From assembly GCF_022557175.1 (NCBI RefSeq), contig NZ_CP092915.1:4030001-4094000 (forward strand): 64,000 bases of DNA, in the 5' to 3' direction. A program made the translations under genes and the position numbers. Under the pieces are notes generated by a model. It was not told the origin of the DNA and searched no databases. It saw only the letters and a list, made by a program, of their open reading frames with translations. Positions 29,252 through 36,767 of the stretch are shown here, one piece after another. The DNA comes from Mycolicibacterium sp. YH-1 (GTDB lineage Bacteria; Actinomycetota; Actinomycetes; Mycobacteriales; Mycobacteriaceae). Numbering within the stretch: the first letter of the stretch is position 1; each line of letters opens with the position of its first letter.

Positions 29252-29330
29252 TTCGCTCCTCGCGTGCGCGGTGTCATTTCGCTCCTCGCGTGCGCGGTGT
29301 CATTTCGCTCCCTCGCGTGCGCGTCGTCAT
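29248..29330 (-). repeat. Tandem repeat duplicating a ribosome-binding site and start codon, with two nested mini-ORFs
   Basis: A 26-27 base unit (GGAGCGAAATGACACCGCGC on the minus strand is its core) occurs three times at 29248-29273, 29274-29299 and 29300-29326. Each copy carries GGAG, GCGAA and ATGA. Read on the minus strand, an 18-codon ORF (29330-29274, MTTRTRGSEMTPRTRGAK) starts one base after the stop of the binding-protein gene; its TGA overlaps the ATG of a 9-codon ORF (29277-29248, MTPRTRGAK), whose TGA overlaps the AveC-like ATG at 29251. This could be a relay of coupled starts or simply replication slippage over the leader. The peptides are probably not functional. Confidence 0.7.
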
Positions 29331-29331
29331 G

Positions 29332-30447
29332 TCACTCCTGCCCGAAGCGGTCGACGAGGTGCGAGGTGACCCCGTCGGCGTCGAGAGTCCGCGCCACCAG
29401 ATATCCGGCTCCCATCCACGCCCGGCGCGTCCACTTGCCAAGCGACACTCGGGTTCCCGGCGCCCCCGAGGCGGCGGGCACCATCTTCACCCGCTCCAGT
29501 GCCTCCTTCACCCCACGTGGGCTCAGCGGATGCGAGTCGGTGAATGCGCGCACCAACGTGGTGGCCACGTCACGATTGACCACGGGTACGCAGTACTCGG
29601 GGCGGCGACCGCCGTACCTCTCGGCGTAGCGGTCCAGGAAGTCCTGCCCGATCGGGTTGCCCTCGTCGTACTGGTCGACGCCTATCCACCCCATGAACGC
29701 GTTCCACATGATCGGGTTGACCCAGGCGTTCTGAAACGCCGTGGTGGTGAAGCGCGGCGGGTCCCACTCCAGAGCCTCCAGCGCAGGATTGACGAAGACG
29801 ATCCCGAAGCCGAACCCAAGGTGCACGATGGCCTCGGCCTTCGCCTCGTGCAGGGCACGGACCGCCTCATCGACATCCTGCGCGGTCTGCGCAACGGCCG
29901 ACTCCGCGACGATGCGAATACCCTTGCGTCGGCATGCGTTCCGGAGATTCTTCACGTAGCTGTCGCCGATGAGGCTCTGCTCGACGAGTACGCCGATCTC
30001 CTTGAGTCCACGCTTGGCCACCAGGTCGGCGATGAAGATCGGCTCATCGGTCATCGAGCCCTGCGGGAAGGCGAAGGTCCACTCGCCGAGCCAGTCGTCG
30101 GTGCCGGTGACGCTGAGCGCAGGGACGCGGAAGCGTTCCTCGATGGCCTCCCGCAACGGGACGCAGTTGTCGGTGATGTTCGGGCCGAACACCGCCAGGC
30201 AACCCTCGTCGACGAGTTCGCCGAAGGCGTCGATCACCGCCTTGACCGAACCCTTCGGCAATCCCTCGACCTCGCGATAGATCATCTGCACCGGCCGGTC
30301 CATCAGGCCTTGCTCATAGGCCTCCTCGAAGACGAGGTCGAAGCACTGGGTGAAGTCGGCCAGCATCTCCTCGGGAAACCCCGGGGGCAGCTTGAAGTCC
30401 ATCAGGTAGCCGACCTTGATCGGCTCGGCAGTGCTCTCGTAGGACAC
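29332..30447 (-). CDS. Periplasmic-binding-type (Leu/Ile/Val family) protein lacking a signal peptide
   Basis: A 371-residue type I periplasmic-binding fold of the branched-chain amino acid/amide ABC group: it begins EPIKVGYLMDF, then GCLAVFGPNITDNC, VPALSVTGTDDW and LIGDSYVKNLRNACRRKGI, as in the two-lobed ligand-binding family. No signal peptide or lipobox is present; the protein starts MSYESTAEPIKVGY. No permease or ATPase gene is nearby. It may therefore be a cytoplasmic ligand sensor, as with AmiC, rather than a transporter part. It is 44 bases downstream of the AAA ATPase gene and its stop is one base from the first mini-ORF of the repeat leader. Confidence 0.82.
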   Translation of the reverse strand: MSYESTAEPIKVGYLMDFKLPPGFPEEMLADFTQCFDLVFEEAYEQGLMDRPVQMIYREVEGLPKGSVKAVIDAFGELVDEGCLAVFGPNITDNCVPLREAIEERFRVPALSVTGTDDWLGEWTFAFPQGSMTDEPIFIADLVAKRGLKEIGVLVEQSLIGDSYVKNLRNACRRKGIRIVAESAVAQTAQDVDEAVRALHEAKAEAIVHLGFGFGIVFVNPALEALEWDPPRFTTTAFQNAWVNPIMWNAFMGWIGVDQYDEGNPIGQDFLDRYAERYGGRRPEYCVPVVNRDVATTLVRAFTDSHPLSPRGVKEALERVKMVPAASGAPGTRVSLGKWTRRAWMGAGYLVARTLDADGVTSHLVDRFGQE

Positions 30448-30491
30448 GTGACCTCCCTCGGAATTCGTTCAGGACAATGCGTCACACACGG

Positions 30492-31355
30492 TCAGGCCCC
30501 AGCCGGCCCCAGGTAGACGTCGATCATCTCGACCAAACCGCGGGTGACGTTCGGGTCGTCGGTCAGCGGGCCTGCGATCGCGGCTCGTGCGGCGTCCCGA
30601 GGGGTGAGCCCCTCGGCGATCAACCGCCCCGCGGCGATCAGGACCCGCGTCGAGGACACCTCGCGGAGCCCGCCGGTCTCCAGTCGGCGGATCGCGCCGG
30701 CGAAGCGGACCAGTGCTGCCGCGGTATCGGAGTCGACACCGGCCTCGAAGGCGACGATCCCCTCCTCGACCTCGGGGCCGGGGAACGTGAACTCGATGGC
30801 CACCATCCGTTGACGCGTCGAGTCCTTGAGGTCCTTGAGCACGCTCTGATAGCCGGGGTTGTACGACACCACCAGACCGAAGCCGGGAGCCGCGTTCAGG
30901 GTGACGCCGAGGCGGTCGATGGGAAGTTCACGACGGTGGTCGGCAAGTGGATGCAGGACCACCGTGGTGTCCTGCCTGGCCTCGACGACCTCGTCGAGGT
31001 AGCAGATGGCGCCCTCGCGCACCGCCCGCGTCAGCGGCCCGTCCACCCACTCGGTGTCGCCGCCCCGCAGCAGGTAGCGCCCCACCAGGTCGGCGGTCGT
31101 GAGGTCGTCGTGACAGGACACGGTGATCAGTGGGCGATCCAGGTCATGCGCCATCGCCTCGACGAACCTGGTCTTGCCGCATCCGGTGGGACCCTTCAGG
31201 ACTATCGAAAGACCCTGCCGATACGCGGCTTTGAAGACCGCCTCCTCGTTCGCGACGGGCACGTAGAAGGGGCGCTCGGCCCGGCCACCGGCGGACGCCG
31301 CGGAGTTGTCGAACTCCAGAGTTCCCAGCGCATGATCGGCGGCGTTGCCTGGCAT
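30492..31355 (-). CDS. CbbQ/NirQ/NorQ-family AAA+ ATPase
   Basis: A 287-residue MoxR-class AAA+ protein. Walker A is GPTGCGKT (about 55-62), Walker B ICYLDEV (about 117-123), followed by the sensor region SYNPGYQ and the C-terminal CbbQ_C part with STRVLIAAGRLI. CbbQ/NorQ proteins act with a VWA-domain partner to remodel or activate metalloenzymes such as Rubisco or nitric oxide reductase. The neighbouring upstream gene encodes such a VWA partner. No Rubisco or NO reductase gene lies near, so the client is probably another operon product. Its own promoter-like region lies at 31440-31469. Confidence 0.9.
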   Translation of the reverse strand: MPGNAADHALGTLEFDNSAASAGGRAERPFYVPVANEEAVFKAAYRQGLSIVLKGPTGCGKTRFVEAMAHDLDRPLITVSCHDDLTTADLVGRYLLRGGDTEWVDGPLTRAVREGAICYLDEVVEARQDTTVVLHPLADHRRELPIDRLGVTLNAAPGFGLVVSYNPGYQSVLKDLKDSTRQRMVAIEFTFPGPEVEEGIVAFEAGVDSDTAAALVRFAGAIRRLETGGLREVSSTRVLIAAGRLIAEGLTPRDAARAAIAGPLTDDPNVTRGLVEMIDVYLGPAGA

Positions 31356-31439
31356 CGCATCCCCTTCTCGGCGCTCCGTCCATCGGATCGCGTCAACCCG
31401 CGAAACCGTGACGGAGACCGTCGCGGTGCGGGTGTGGCG

Positions 31440-31469
31440 AGCCTAGCGCGGAACAGATGTTTGGTACAA
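31440..31469 (-). promoter_or_regulatory. Promoter with embedded operator-like element before the AAA ATPase gene
   Basis: On the minus strand TTGTAC (31469-31464) and TAGGCT (31445-31440) are separated by 18 bases, a plausible housekeeping-type promoter about 80 bases upstream of the start codon. Between them lies CCAAACATCTGTTCC, almost identical to the spacer of the promoter before the divergent SDR gene (33221-33249). The duplication of this element at two sites of one locus argues that it is an operator. The binding protein is unknown. Confidence 0.55.
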
Positions 31470-31517
31470 GTGCGGCGCGTAAATTACCGCAGGCAAACTC
31501 TTGTCGGACTCGCACTT

Positions 31518-33191
31518 TCACGACGCCTTCCGGCGCCGCGCCTCGGCGCGGTTGAGTGCCACGCGGAACAGGGGGCCGATGACGCGGCTCAATTGACCAG
31601 GCTCGGCGATCGTCGCGTGGGCCGCGGTTCCGAAGACCCGTCGCAGCTCCTCGACGTCCGTTCCCGCGCCAACTGTCAGACACAGGCACCCGATGCCCTC
31701 CCGAGTGACCTCACTCAACGCGCGACGTGCGTCGGCCGCGCCGTACACGCGCTCATAGCCGTGGTCGTAGGCCAGCCCATCGGAGAGGACGACGAGCAGT
31801 CGGCGGGGGGTGCCCGCCCGCTCGCGCAGCACCGTGGCGCCGTGCCGGATGGCCGCGCCCAGCCGCGAGTACGCGCCAGGCCGCAGCCCATAGAGCCGTC
31901 GCATCGCCGCGGTGTCGAACCGCTCGTCGAAGCGCTTGATCGGCGTCATGTTGACCGCCGAGCGCCCCTGGGAGCTGTACGCGAAGAGCGCGACCCGATC
32001 GCCTAGTTCGTGTAGCGCCGTGGTCATCGCCGCGGCCGCGGTCCGTTGCTGTTCGTGCACGGTGCGCCCGTCACCTCCGGCCTCCGCTGCTGACCCCGAC
32101 ACGTCGAGCAGGATGAGCACGGACAGATCTCGGCGCCGCCGCAGATTGTCGACGTATACCGAGTCGTCAGGCGCCGATCCCGCCGCGAGTTCCACCTGCA
32201 TCTCGACGGCTGCATCCACATCGATGTCATCACCCTGCGCTTGGCGGTGGTGTCGACTGAGGCCCATTCCGAGCCGGGTCAATGACCGTCGCAGCGCATG
32301 GCCGTCAGGGGTCGACCAGCCCTCTCCGAGAGCCGTGGCCTCGGCCTCCACCACCGTGCACCAGTCCTGGCGATAGCGCTTGTGGTGAAGGTCCCACTCC
32401 GGATACGTGATGCCCTTGATCGCGTCGTCGGCCGTGTCTCGATCGGGGGACGGCGTCAACGAGGACACCACGGCGCCCGCTCCACGCGTCGCCGACCGTC
32501 GTTGATGGGTGGCCGCGTCCGCGCCGGGTGGGCCACCGCCGCCGAGCTGTCTGACCTTGCTCATCATCTTGGCCAGAAGCCTGCCGATGCCGCCCCCGCC
32601 GGCCGGGCTCGAGAACAGATCAAGCACGTCCTCCTCGGTGTCGGCCTCTCCGAGCAGTTCGGACAGGTCTCCCTGCGGCTTCTTGGCTGGGCGGTGTCGG
32701 GCCGCGGCGGCCGCCCTCGACTTCTCCGCGGCGCGATGTTCGGCGAGCAGCCTGCGCGCATGAATCGTGCCGAAACTCGCCGGCGTCGGGCCGATGACCG
32801 CACGACTTTCCGCCATCGCCAGAGACGCGGAGGGTGATCCGCTCGAAACGTCGGGACAGCCATCGATCAACGACCGCATGGACATCGGCAGGAACGGAGC
32901 GTTGGCGTCGAGCGCGCGCCGGCCCTCGACAGCCAGGTAGCGGTCCGCCAACGCCTGCCGCTTCGCCAGCCTGGCGACGATGTCGGGTTCCAGACCACCC
33001 GCCGCGAGCAGACTTGCCTGCACGGTTAGCGATTCGAGTTGCGAGCGCAGACTGGATGCGGCGTCGACGTAGACGGTCCTGCCGTCTGTCCACGCTGGCT
33101 CGCCCGCCTCCAAGGCGGCCACCATCAGGGGGCGCCCGGCCACCGCCGAGGCGAACATCCCCAGCCGTTCCACCACGGTGTCGTTCGCCAC
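31518..33191 (-). CDS. VWA-domain protein, NorD/CbbO-like partner of the AAA ATPase
   Basis: About 557 residues from GTG 33191, which has GGGAG five bases upstream; an ATG at 33269 in the same frame would run into the promoter region. The N-terminal half is helical and Ala/Arg rich with an acidic patch (LGEADTEEDVLDLF) and a Gly-rich linker. The C-terminal half is a von Willebrand A domain: the MIDAS starts LILLDVSGSAAEAGG (Asp about 363), with later VVLSDGLAYDHG. VWA proteins of the NorD/CbbO group recruit clients to their MoxR-type ATPase. It is the first gene of the eight-gene minus-strand operon. Confidence 0.88.
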   Translation of the reverse strand: MANDTVVERLGMFASAVAGRPLMVAALEAGEPAWTDGRTVYVDAASSLRSQLESLTVQASLLAAGGLEPDIVARLAKRQALADRYLAVEGRRALDANAPFLPMSMRSLIDGCPDVSSGSPSASLAMAESRAVIGPTPASFGTIHARRLLAEHRAAEKSRAAAAARHRPAKKPQGDLSELLGEADTEEDVLDLFSSPAGGGGIGRLLAKMMSKVRQLGGGGPPGADAATHQRRSATRGAGAVVSSLTPSPDRDTADDAIKGITYPEWDLHHKRYRQDWCTVVEAEATALGEGWSTPDGHALRRSLTRLGMGLSRHHRQAQGDDIDVDAAVEMQVELAAGSAPDDSVYVDNLRRRRDLSVLILLDVSGSAAEAGGDGRTVHEQQRTAAAAMTTALHELGDRVALFAYSSQGRSAVNMTPIKRFDERFDTAAMRRLYGLRPGAYSRLGAAIRHGATVLRERAGTPRRLLVVLSDGLAYDHGYERVYGAADARRALSEVTREGIGCLCLTVGAGTDVEELRRVFGTAAHATIAEPGQLSRVIGPLFRVALNRAEARRRKAS

Positions 33192-33220
33192 TGGGCTCCC
33201 TTGCGCCGGGTCCGAGAACG

Positions 33221-33249
33221 TTGACCAAATATCTGTTCCAACGTAGAGT
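33221..33249 (+). promoter_or_regulatory. Promoter with embedded operator-like element before the divergent SDR gene
   Basis: TTGACC (33221-33226) and TAGAGT (33244-33249) are 17 bases apart, ideal for a housekeeping sigma factor. The spacer holds CCAAATATCTGTTCC, matching the minus-strand promoter before the AAA ATPase gene at all but one base. The element is flanked by ACGTTG (33218-33223) and CAACGT (33239-33244), a 6-bp inverted repeat. Its position also allows control of the divergent VWA gene. A binding protein is inferred, perhaps the double TetR encoded 1.3 kb downstream. Confidence 0.6.
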
Positions 33250-33325
33250 CCGGGACGCCCGCCAGTCAATCGATCACTGCGTCCAGAGGCGTGGCGTCGG
33301 GACGGGAAATGGCGGGAACCGCATC

Positions 33326-34297
33326 ATGATCGAGTTCACCGGACAGGTGGCGGTGGTCACCGGATCGGGTCGTGGCCTCGGTCGGCTGTACGCCCTTGAT
33401 CTGGCCCGGCGCGGCGCGGCCGTGGTGGTCAACGACGTGGGCGGTTCGATGCACGGCGAGGGTACCAACACCAAGGTGGCCGACGACGTCGTCGCCGAGA
33501 TCCACGCGGCAGGCGGCAGAGCAGTCGCCTCCCACGAGTCGGTGGACACCCCCGCGGGCGGTCAGGCGATAGTCGACACCGCGGTCGACGCGTTCGGCCG
33601 CCTCGACGTCGTCATCAGCAACGCGGGCATCTTCAACAGCATCGCGTTCGACGACCTGAGCGTTGACGACTGGCGCCGGATGCTCGGCGTGCACCTCGAC
33701 GGCGGGTTCTATCTGAGCCAACCGGCCTTCCGGGTGATGAAGTCCCAGGGTGGCGGCCGGTTCGTCTTCATCTCATCCTCGGCGGGCATGTTCGGGCAAC
33801 CCATGGAGGCGCATTACGCCGCAGCCAAGACCGGTCTCGTCGGCCTGTCCAATGTCATTGCCATCGAGGGGGCCGCGCACGGGATACTGTCCAACACCGT
33901 TCTGCCCACCGGATTCTCACGCATGGTCACCGAAACGGTGGGTGACGAGAAGTTCCTGACCGAGTCGGGCTTCATGCGCGCGATTCGCGCCGAGCTGGTC
34001 GTGCCGCTGGTCGTCTTCCTCGCCAGCAGGGCGTGCACCCTCTCACATCAGAACTACTCGGCGAGCGCGGGCCGCTACGCGCGGGTCTTCGTCGGCCTGG
34101 GCCGAGGCTGGTCGGCGGGTGCCGACGACACCCCCACCGCCGACGACATCGCGACCCATCTTGGCGACGTGTCGGCGACCGAGCCGTTCATCGTCCCCGA
34201 GTCGATAGTCGACGAGGTCCTCGATGTCTGTGACCGCCTGGGTATCAGCGCGATGCCCGATAACGCCGCGATCGCCTTCCCCGACCACACGCGCTGA
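33326..34297 (+). CDS. Short-chain dehydrogenase/reductase (MFE-2/HSD17B4-like)
   Basis: A 323-residue SDR starting at ATG 33326; the frame is open far upstream, but that part is antisense to the VWA gene. The cofactor motif is TGSGRGLGRLY (about 12-22), then the VNDVGGSMHGEG segment typical of the peroxisomal MFE-2/17-beta-HSD4-like group, NAGIF, and YAAAK catalytic Tyr-Lys (about 168-172). Members oxidise 3-hydroxyacyl-CoA or steroid hydroxyls. It faces away from the P450/AveC operon and shares its promoter element, so it likely belongs to the same pathway. Confidence 0.88.
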   Translation: MIEFTGQVAVVTGSGRGLGRLYALDLARRGAAVVVNDVGGSMHGEGTNTKVADDVVAEIHAAGGRAVASHESVDTPAGGQAIVDTAVDAFGRLDVVISNAGIFNSIAFDDLSVDDWRRMLGVHLDGGFYLSQPAFRVMKSQGGGRFVFISSSAGMFGQPMEAHYAAAKTGLVGLSNVIAIEGAAHGILSNTVLPTGFSRMVTETVGDEKFLTESGFMRAIRAELVVPLVVFLASRACTLSHQNYSASAGRYARVFVGLGRGWSAGADDTPTADDIATHLGDVSATEPFIVPESIVDEVLDVCDRLGISAMPDNAAIAFPDHTR

Positions 34298-34535
34298 CAT
34301 GAGGATCATCGAGGCGACATCCGACGCGGCGGGCGCGGTACAGCACCGTATCGGCGCAGGTCGGTAGGATCGCCACGTGGCGCACCCGGGAACTTCGACG
34401 ACCCCGAAACCGCCTCACCGCTGTCCTGAACCGCCGTTCTGACCTCTGACAGGAGCCGACATCGACGCCTCATCGACGACGGGCCAGCGCGGACGTGGCC
34501 CCGCGAAGGCTCGGCAGTCCCGGTCGGGTCCCGTC

Positions 34536-35813
34536 GTGGCCGGTGCGCCGTCGACCGGCAACGGAGGCTTCAGCGGTAACGACGCGACTCGGCGCACCGA
34601 GATCCTCGAGACCGCCAATGCGGTGATCGCCACGTCGGGTCTGCGGACATCGCTGCAACAGATCGCTGACGCCGCCGGCATCCTCGCGGGCAGCCTCTAT
34701 CACCACTTCGAGTCCAAGGAAGCCATCCTTGTCGAGTTGATCCGCCGCTACCACGCGGAACTCGACCGCATCGGCGAGATCGCGCTGCAGCGTCTCGACG
34801 AACCCGACGCCAGGCCCGCCGAGGAACAGATCATCAGCCTGTGCTGCGCGATCGCCCGCTGCGCGGTCGAACACCGTGCCGCCCTGCAGATGTCGTTCTA
34901 CGAGGGCCCGAGTGCCGACCCCGAACTCGCGGAGCTGACCCGACTACGCCCGGCGAAGCTGCTCGCGGCGATGCAGCAGGCGCTGCGGGCGGGCCGGTGG
35001 AGTGGCTACATCCGGCCCGACGTCGACCTCCCCGTCGTCGCCGACCGCATGGTCCAGAGCATGCTTCACGTGGGCCTGGACATGATCCGCCACAAGGCCT
35101 CCAGTGATCAGGTCGCGACAATGATGTCCAAGATCGTGCTTGCCGGACTCGCTGCGCGGGAGCGCAGCGATGCCGAGCTGGATACCTCGGCGGCGTTCAT
35201 TGCGGCACAGGGCGTCATCGACACCTGGGGCGATGACGCAGACACGGATGACAAGGCGGCGCACGTGCGTGCGGTCGCGCGTGCCGAGTTCGGTCGGCGC
35301 GGCTACGAGATGACCACGGTGCGTGACATCGCCTCGGCGGCGGGCCTTGGCACCGGAACGGTGTACCGCGTGATCGGCTCCAAGGACGAACTCCTGATGT
35401 CCATCATGCTGTCGTTCGGCAAGAAGGTCGGGGGTGGCTGGACCGACGTGTTGCAGTCCGACTCGACACCGGTGGAGAAACTCGACGCGCTGTCGTGGCT
35501 CAACATCAATGCCCTGGATCGCTTTCCCGACGAGTTCCGCATCCAGCTGGCGTGGATGCGCCAGTCCCCGCCGGACACAGCCGATCCGGGGTGGTCGTTC
35601 AGCATGCGCGTTCGACAGATGAAATCGCTTCTGTCTGAGGGCATCAAGTCCGGCGACATTGGGATCGAGAGTCCAACGGCCGAAACGCTGGCCCGCTGCG
35701 TCATCGGCATCCAGTGGATTCCCGAGAACATCCTGCAGGACCTCGGCACCCGCGACAGCCTCATTCTGTCCCGCGACACCGTGCTGCGCGGCGTCGCTGT
35801 GCGCACGGACTGA
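34536..35813 (+). CDS. Tandem TetR-family regulator with two HTH domains
   Basis: A 425-residue protein from GTG 34536 containing two complete TetR-type units in one chain. The first HTH is at about 20-65 (ILETANAVIATSG, LQQIADAAGILAGSLYHHF) and the second at about 242-288 (VARAEFGRRGYEM, VRDIASAAGLGTGTVYRVI), each followed by a helical ligand/dimer region. Usual TetR proteins are about 200 residues, so this is an internal fusion that could bind DNA as a pseudo-dimer. The frame is open and coding-like back to 34443; AGGAG at 34451-34455 is well placed for a non-canonical ATC at 34461, so the true start is uncertain. It follows the SDR gene on the same strand and is the best local candidate for the shared operator. 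Confidence 0.88.
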   Translation: MAGAPSTGNGGFSGNDATRRTEILETANAVIATSGLRTSLQQIADAAGILAGSLYHHFESKEAILVELIRRYHAELDRIGEIALQRLDEPDARPAEEQIISLCCAIARCAVEHRAALQMSFYEGPSADPELAELTRLRPAKLLAAMQQALRAGRWSGYIRPDVDLPVVADRMVQSMLHVGLDMIRHKASSDQVATMMSKIVLAGLAARERSDAELDTSAAFIAAQGVIDTWGDDADTDDKAAHVRAVARAEFGRRGYEMTTVRDIASAAGLGTGTVYRVIGSKDELLMSIMLSFGKKVGGGWTDVLQSDSTPVEKLDALSWLNINALDRFPDEFRIQLAWMRQSPPDTADPGWSFSMRVRQMKSLLSEGIKSGDIGIESPTAETLARCVIGIQWIPENILQDLGTRDSLILSRDTVLRGVAVRTD

Positions 35814-35827
35814 AAGAGGGCGGACCC

Positions 35828-36745
35828 ATGAGCGAGCACGTCGACTATCTGGTGACCGGGGCGGGCGGCGGCATCGGCGGAGTGAGCCGCTCCGTGGTGC
35901 AGCTACTGATTGGCGACGGCGCGCGGGTTCGGGCGATGGTGCATCGGGAGGACGAGCGCGCCGACGCGCTCCGAACCCTTGGTGCTCAAGTGGTGGTGGG
36001 TGACCTCACGGACCCCGGCAGCGTCGTCGCCGCGCTGCGCGGTGTGAAGCGGATGTTCTTCAACATGAGCGTCTCGCCGTCGTATCTGACGGCGACCGCC
36101 ATCGTCTGCGCCGCGGCCCGTGAGAACGGTGACATCGACGCCATCGTGAACATGTCGCAGATGACGGTGTCTCAGATGACGCTGACCAGCACCGAGGAAT
36201 CGGACCAGCACCGACTGCACTGGCTGGCCGAACAGGTCATGGACTGGTCCGGGCTCCCGGTCACCCACATCCGGCCCACGGTGTTCATCGACAATCCACT
36301 ACTGACGTTCCTCAACGCCGAGTCAGTCCGCGAGCGGCACGTGCTCGCCCTCCCGTTCGGCCGCGGCCGGACCTCACCGATCGCCGCGAGTGACGTCGCC
36401 CGTGTCGTCACCGAACTGCTGCTGCACCCGCAGCGCCACCGTAGCCACGTGTACGAGTTGACGGGACCGGAGGTCCTCGACATCGACGGCCTGGCCCAAA
36501 GTTACTCGCGCGCGCTGCAGTACCCGGTGACGGCGCAGGACATCGCGCTCGATCAGTGGCGGCAAAACGTACTGGCAGGCGCGGGCCTTCCGCCACACGT
36601 CGAGCAGCACATCGCGACGATGGCGCGGCTGCATCGCGACGGCCGCTACGACCGCCTCACCAACGACGTCGAACGAGTCACCGGCCAGTCCCCGATGACG
36701 GTCGAGCAGTACATCACCGAGAATCCGCAGAAGTTCGTCGGCTGA
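35828..36745 (+). CDS. NmrA-like NAD(P)-binding oxidoreductase
   Basis: A 305-residue atypical SDR starting at ATG 35828, 14 bases after the double TetR stop. The glycine motif is VTGAGGGIGG (about 9-18); later segments VVVGDLTDPGSVVAALRGVKRMF and THIRPTVFIDNPLL are typical of NmrA/HSCARG and ergot-type reductases, which either sense NADP(H) or reduce small molecules. There is no classical YxxxK motif in the expected place. It is third in the plus-strand arm and is followed by the convergent LLM gene after 22 bases. Confidence 0.85.
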   Translation: MSEHVDYLVTGAGGGIGGVSRSVVQLLIGDGARVRAMVHREDERADALRTLGAQVVVGDLTDPGSVVAALRGVKRMFFNMSVSPSYLTATAIVCAAARENGDIDAIVNMSQMTVSQMTLTSTEESDQHRLHWLAEQVMDWSGLPVTHIRPTVFIDNPLLTFLNAESVRERHVLALPFGRGRTSPIAASDVARVVTELLLHPQRHRSHVYELTGPEVLDIDGLAQSYSRALQYPVTAQDIALDQWRQNVLAGAGLPPHVEQHIATMARLHRDGRYDRLTNDVERVTGQSPMTVEQYITENPQKFVG

Positions 36746-36767
36746 CTCACTACTAGTGGCACGCACC

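Noticed and set aside
29248..29326. CRISPR-like short repeats
   Set aside because: The 26-27 base units are contiguous with no spacers and lie on a start codon; this is a tandem duplication, not an array.
30477..32006. 509-codon open frame opposite the AAA and VWA genes
   Set aside because: Spans two real genes and their intergenic promoter on the other strand; composition is typical of a shadow frame.
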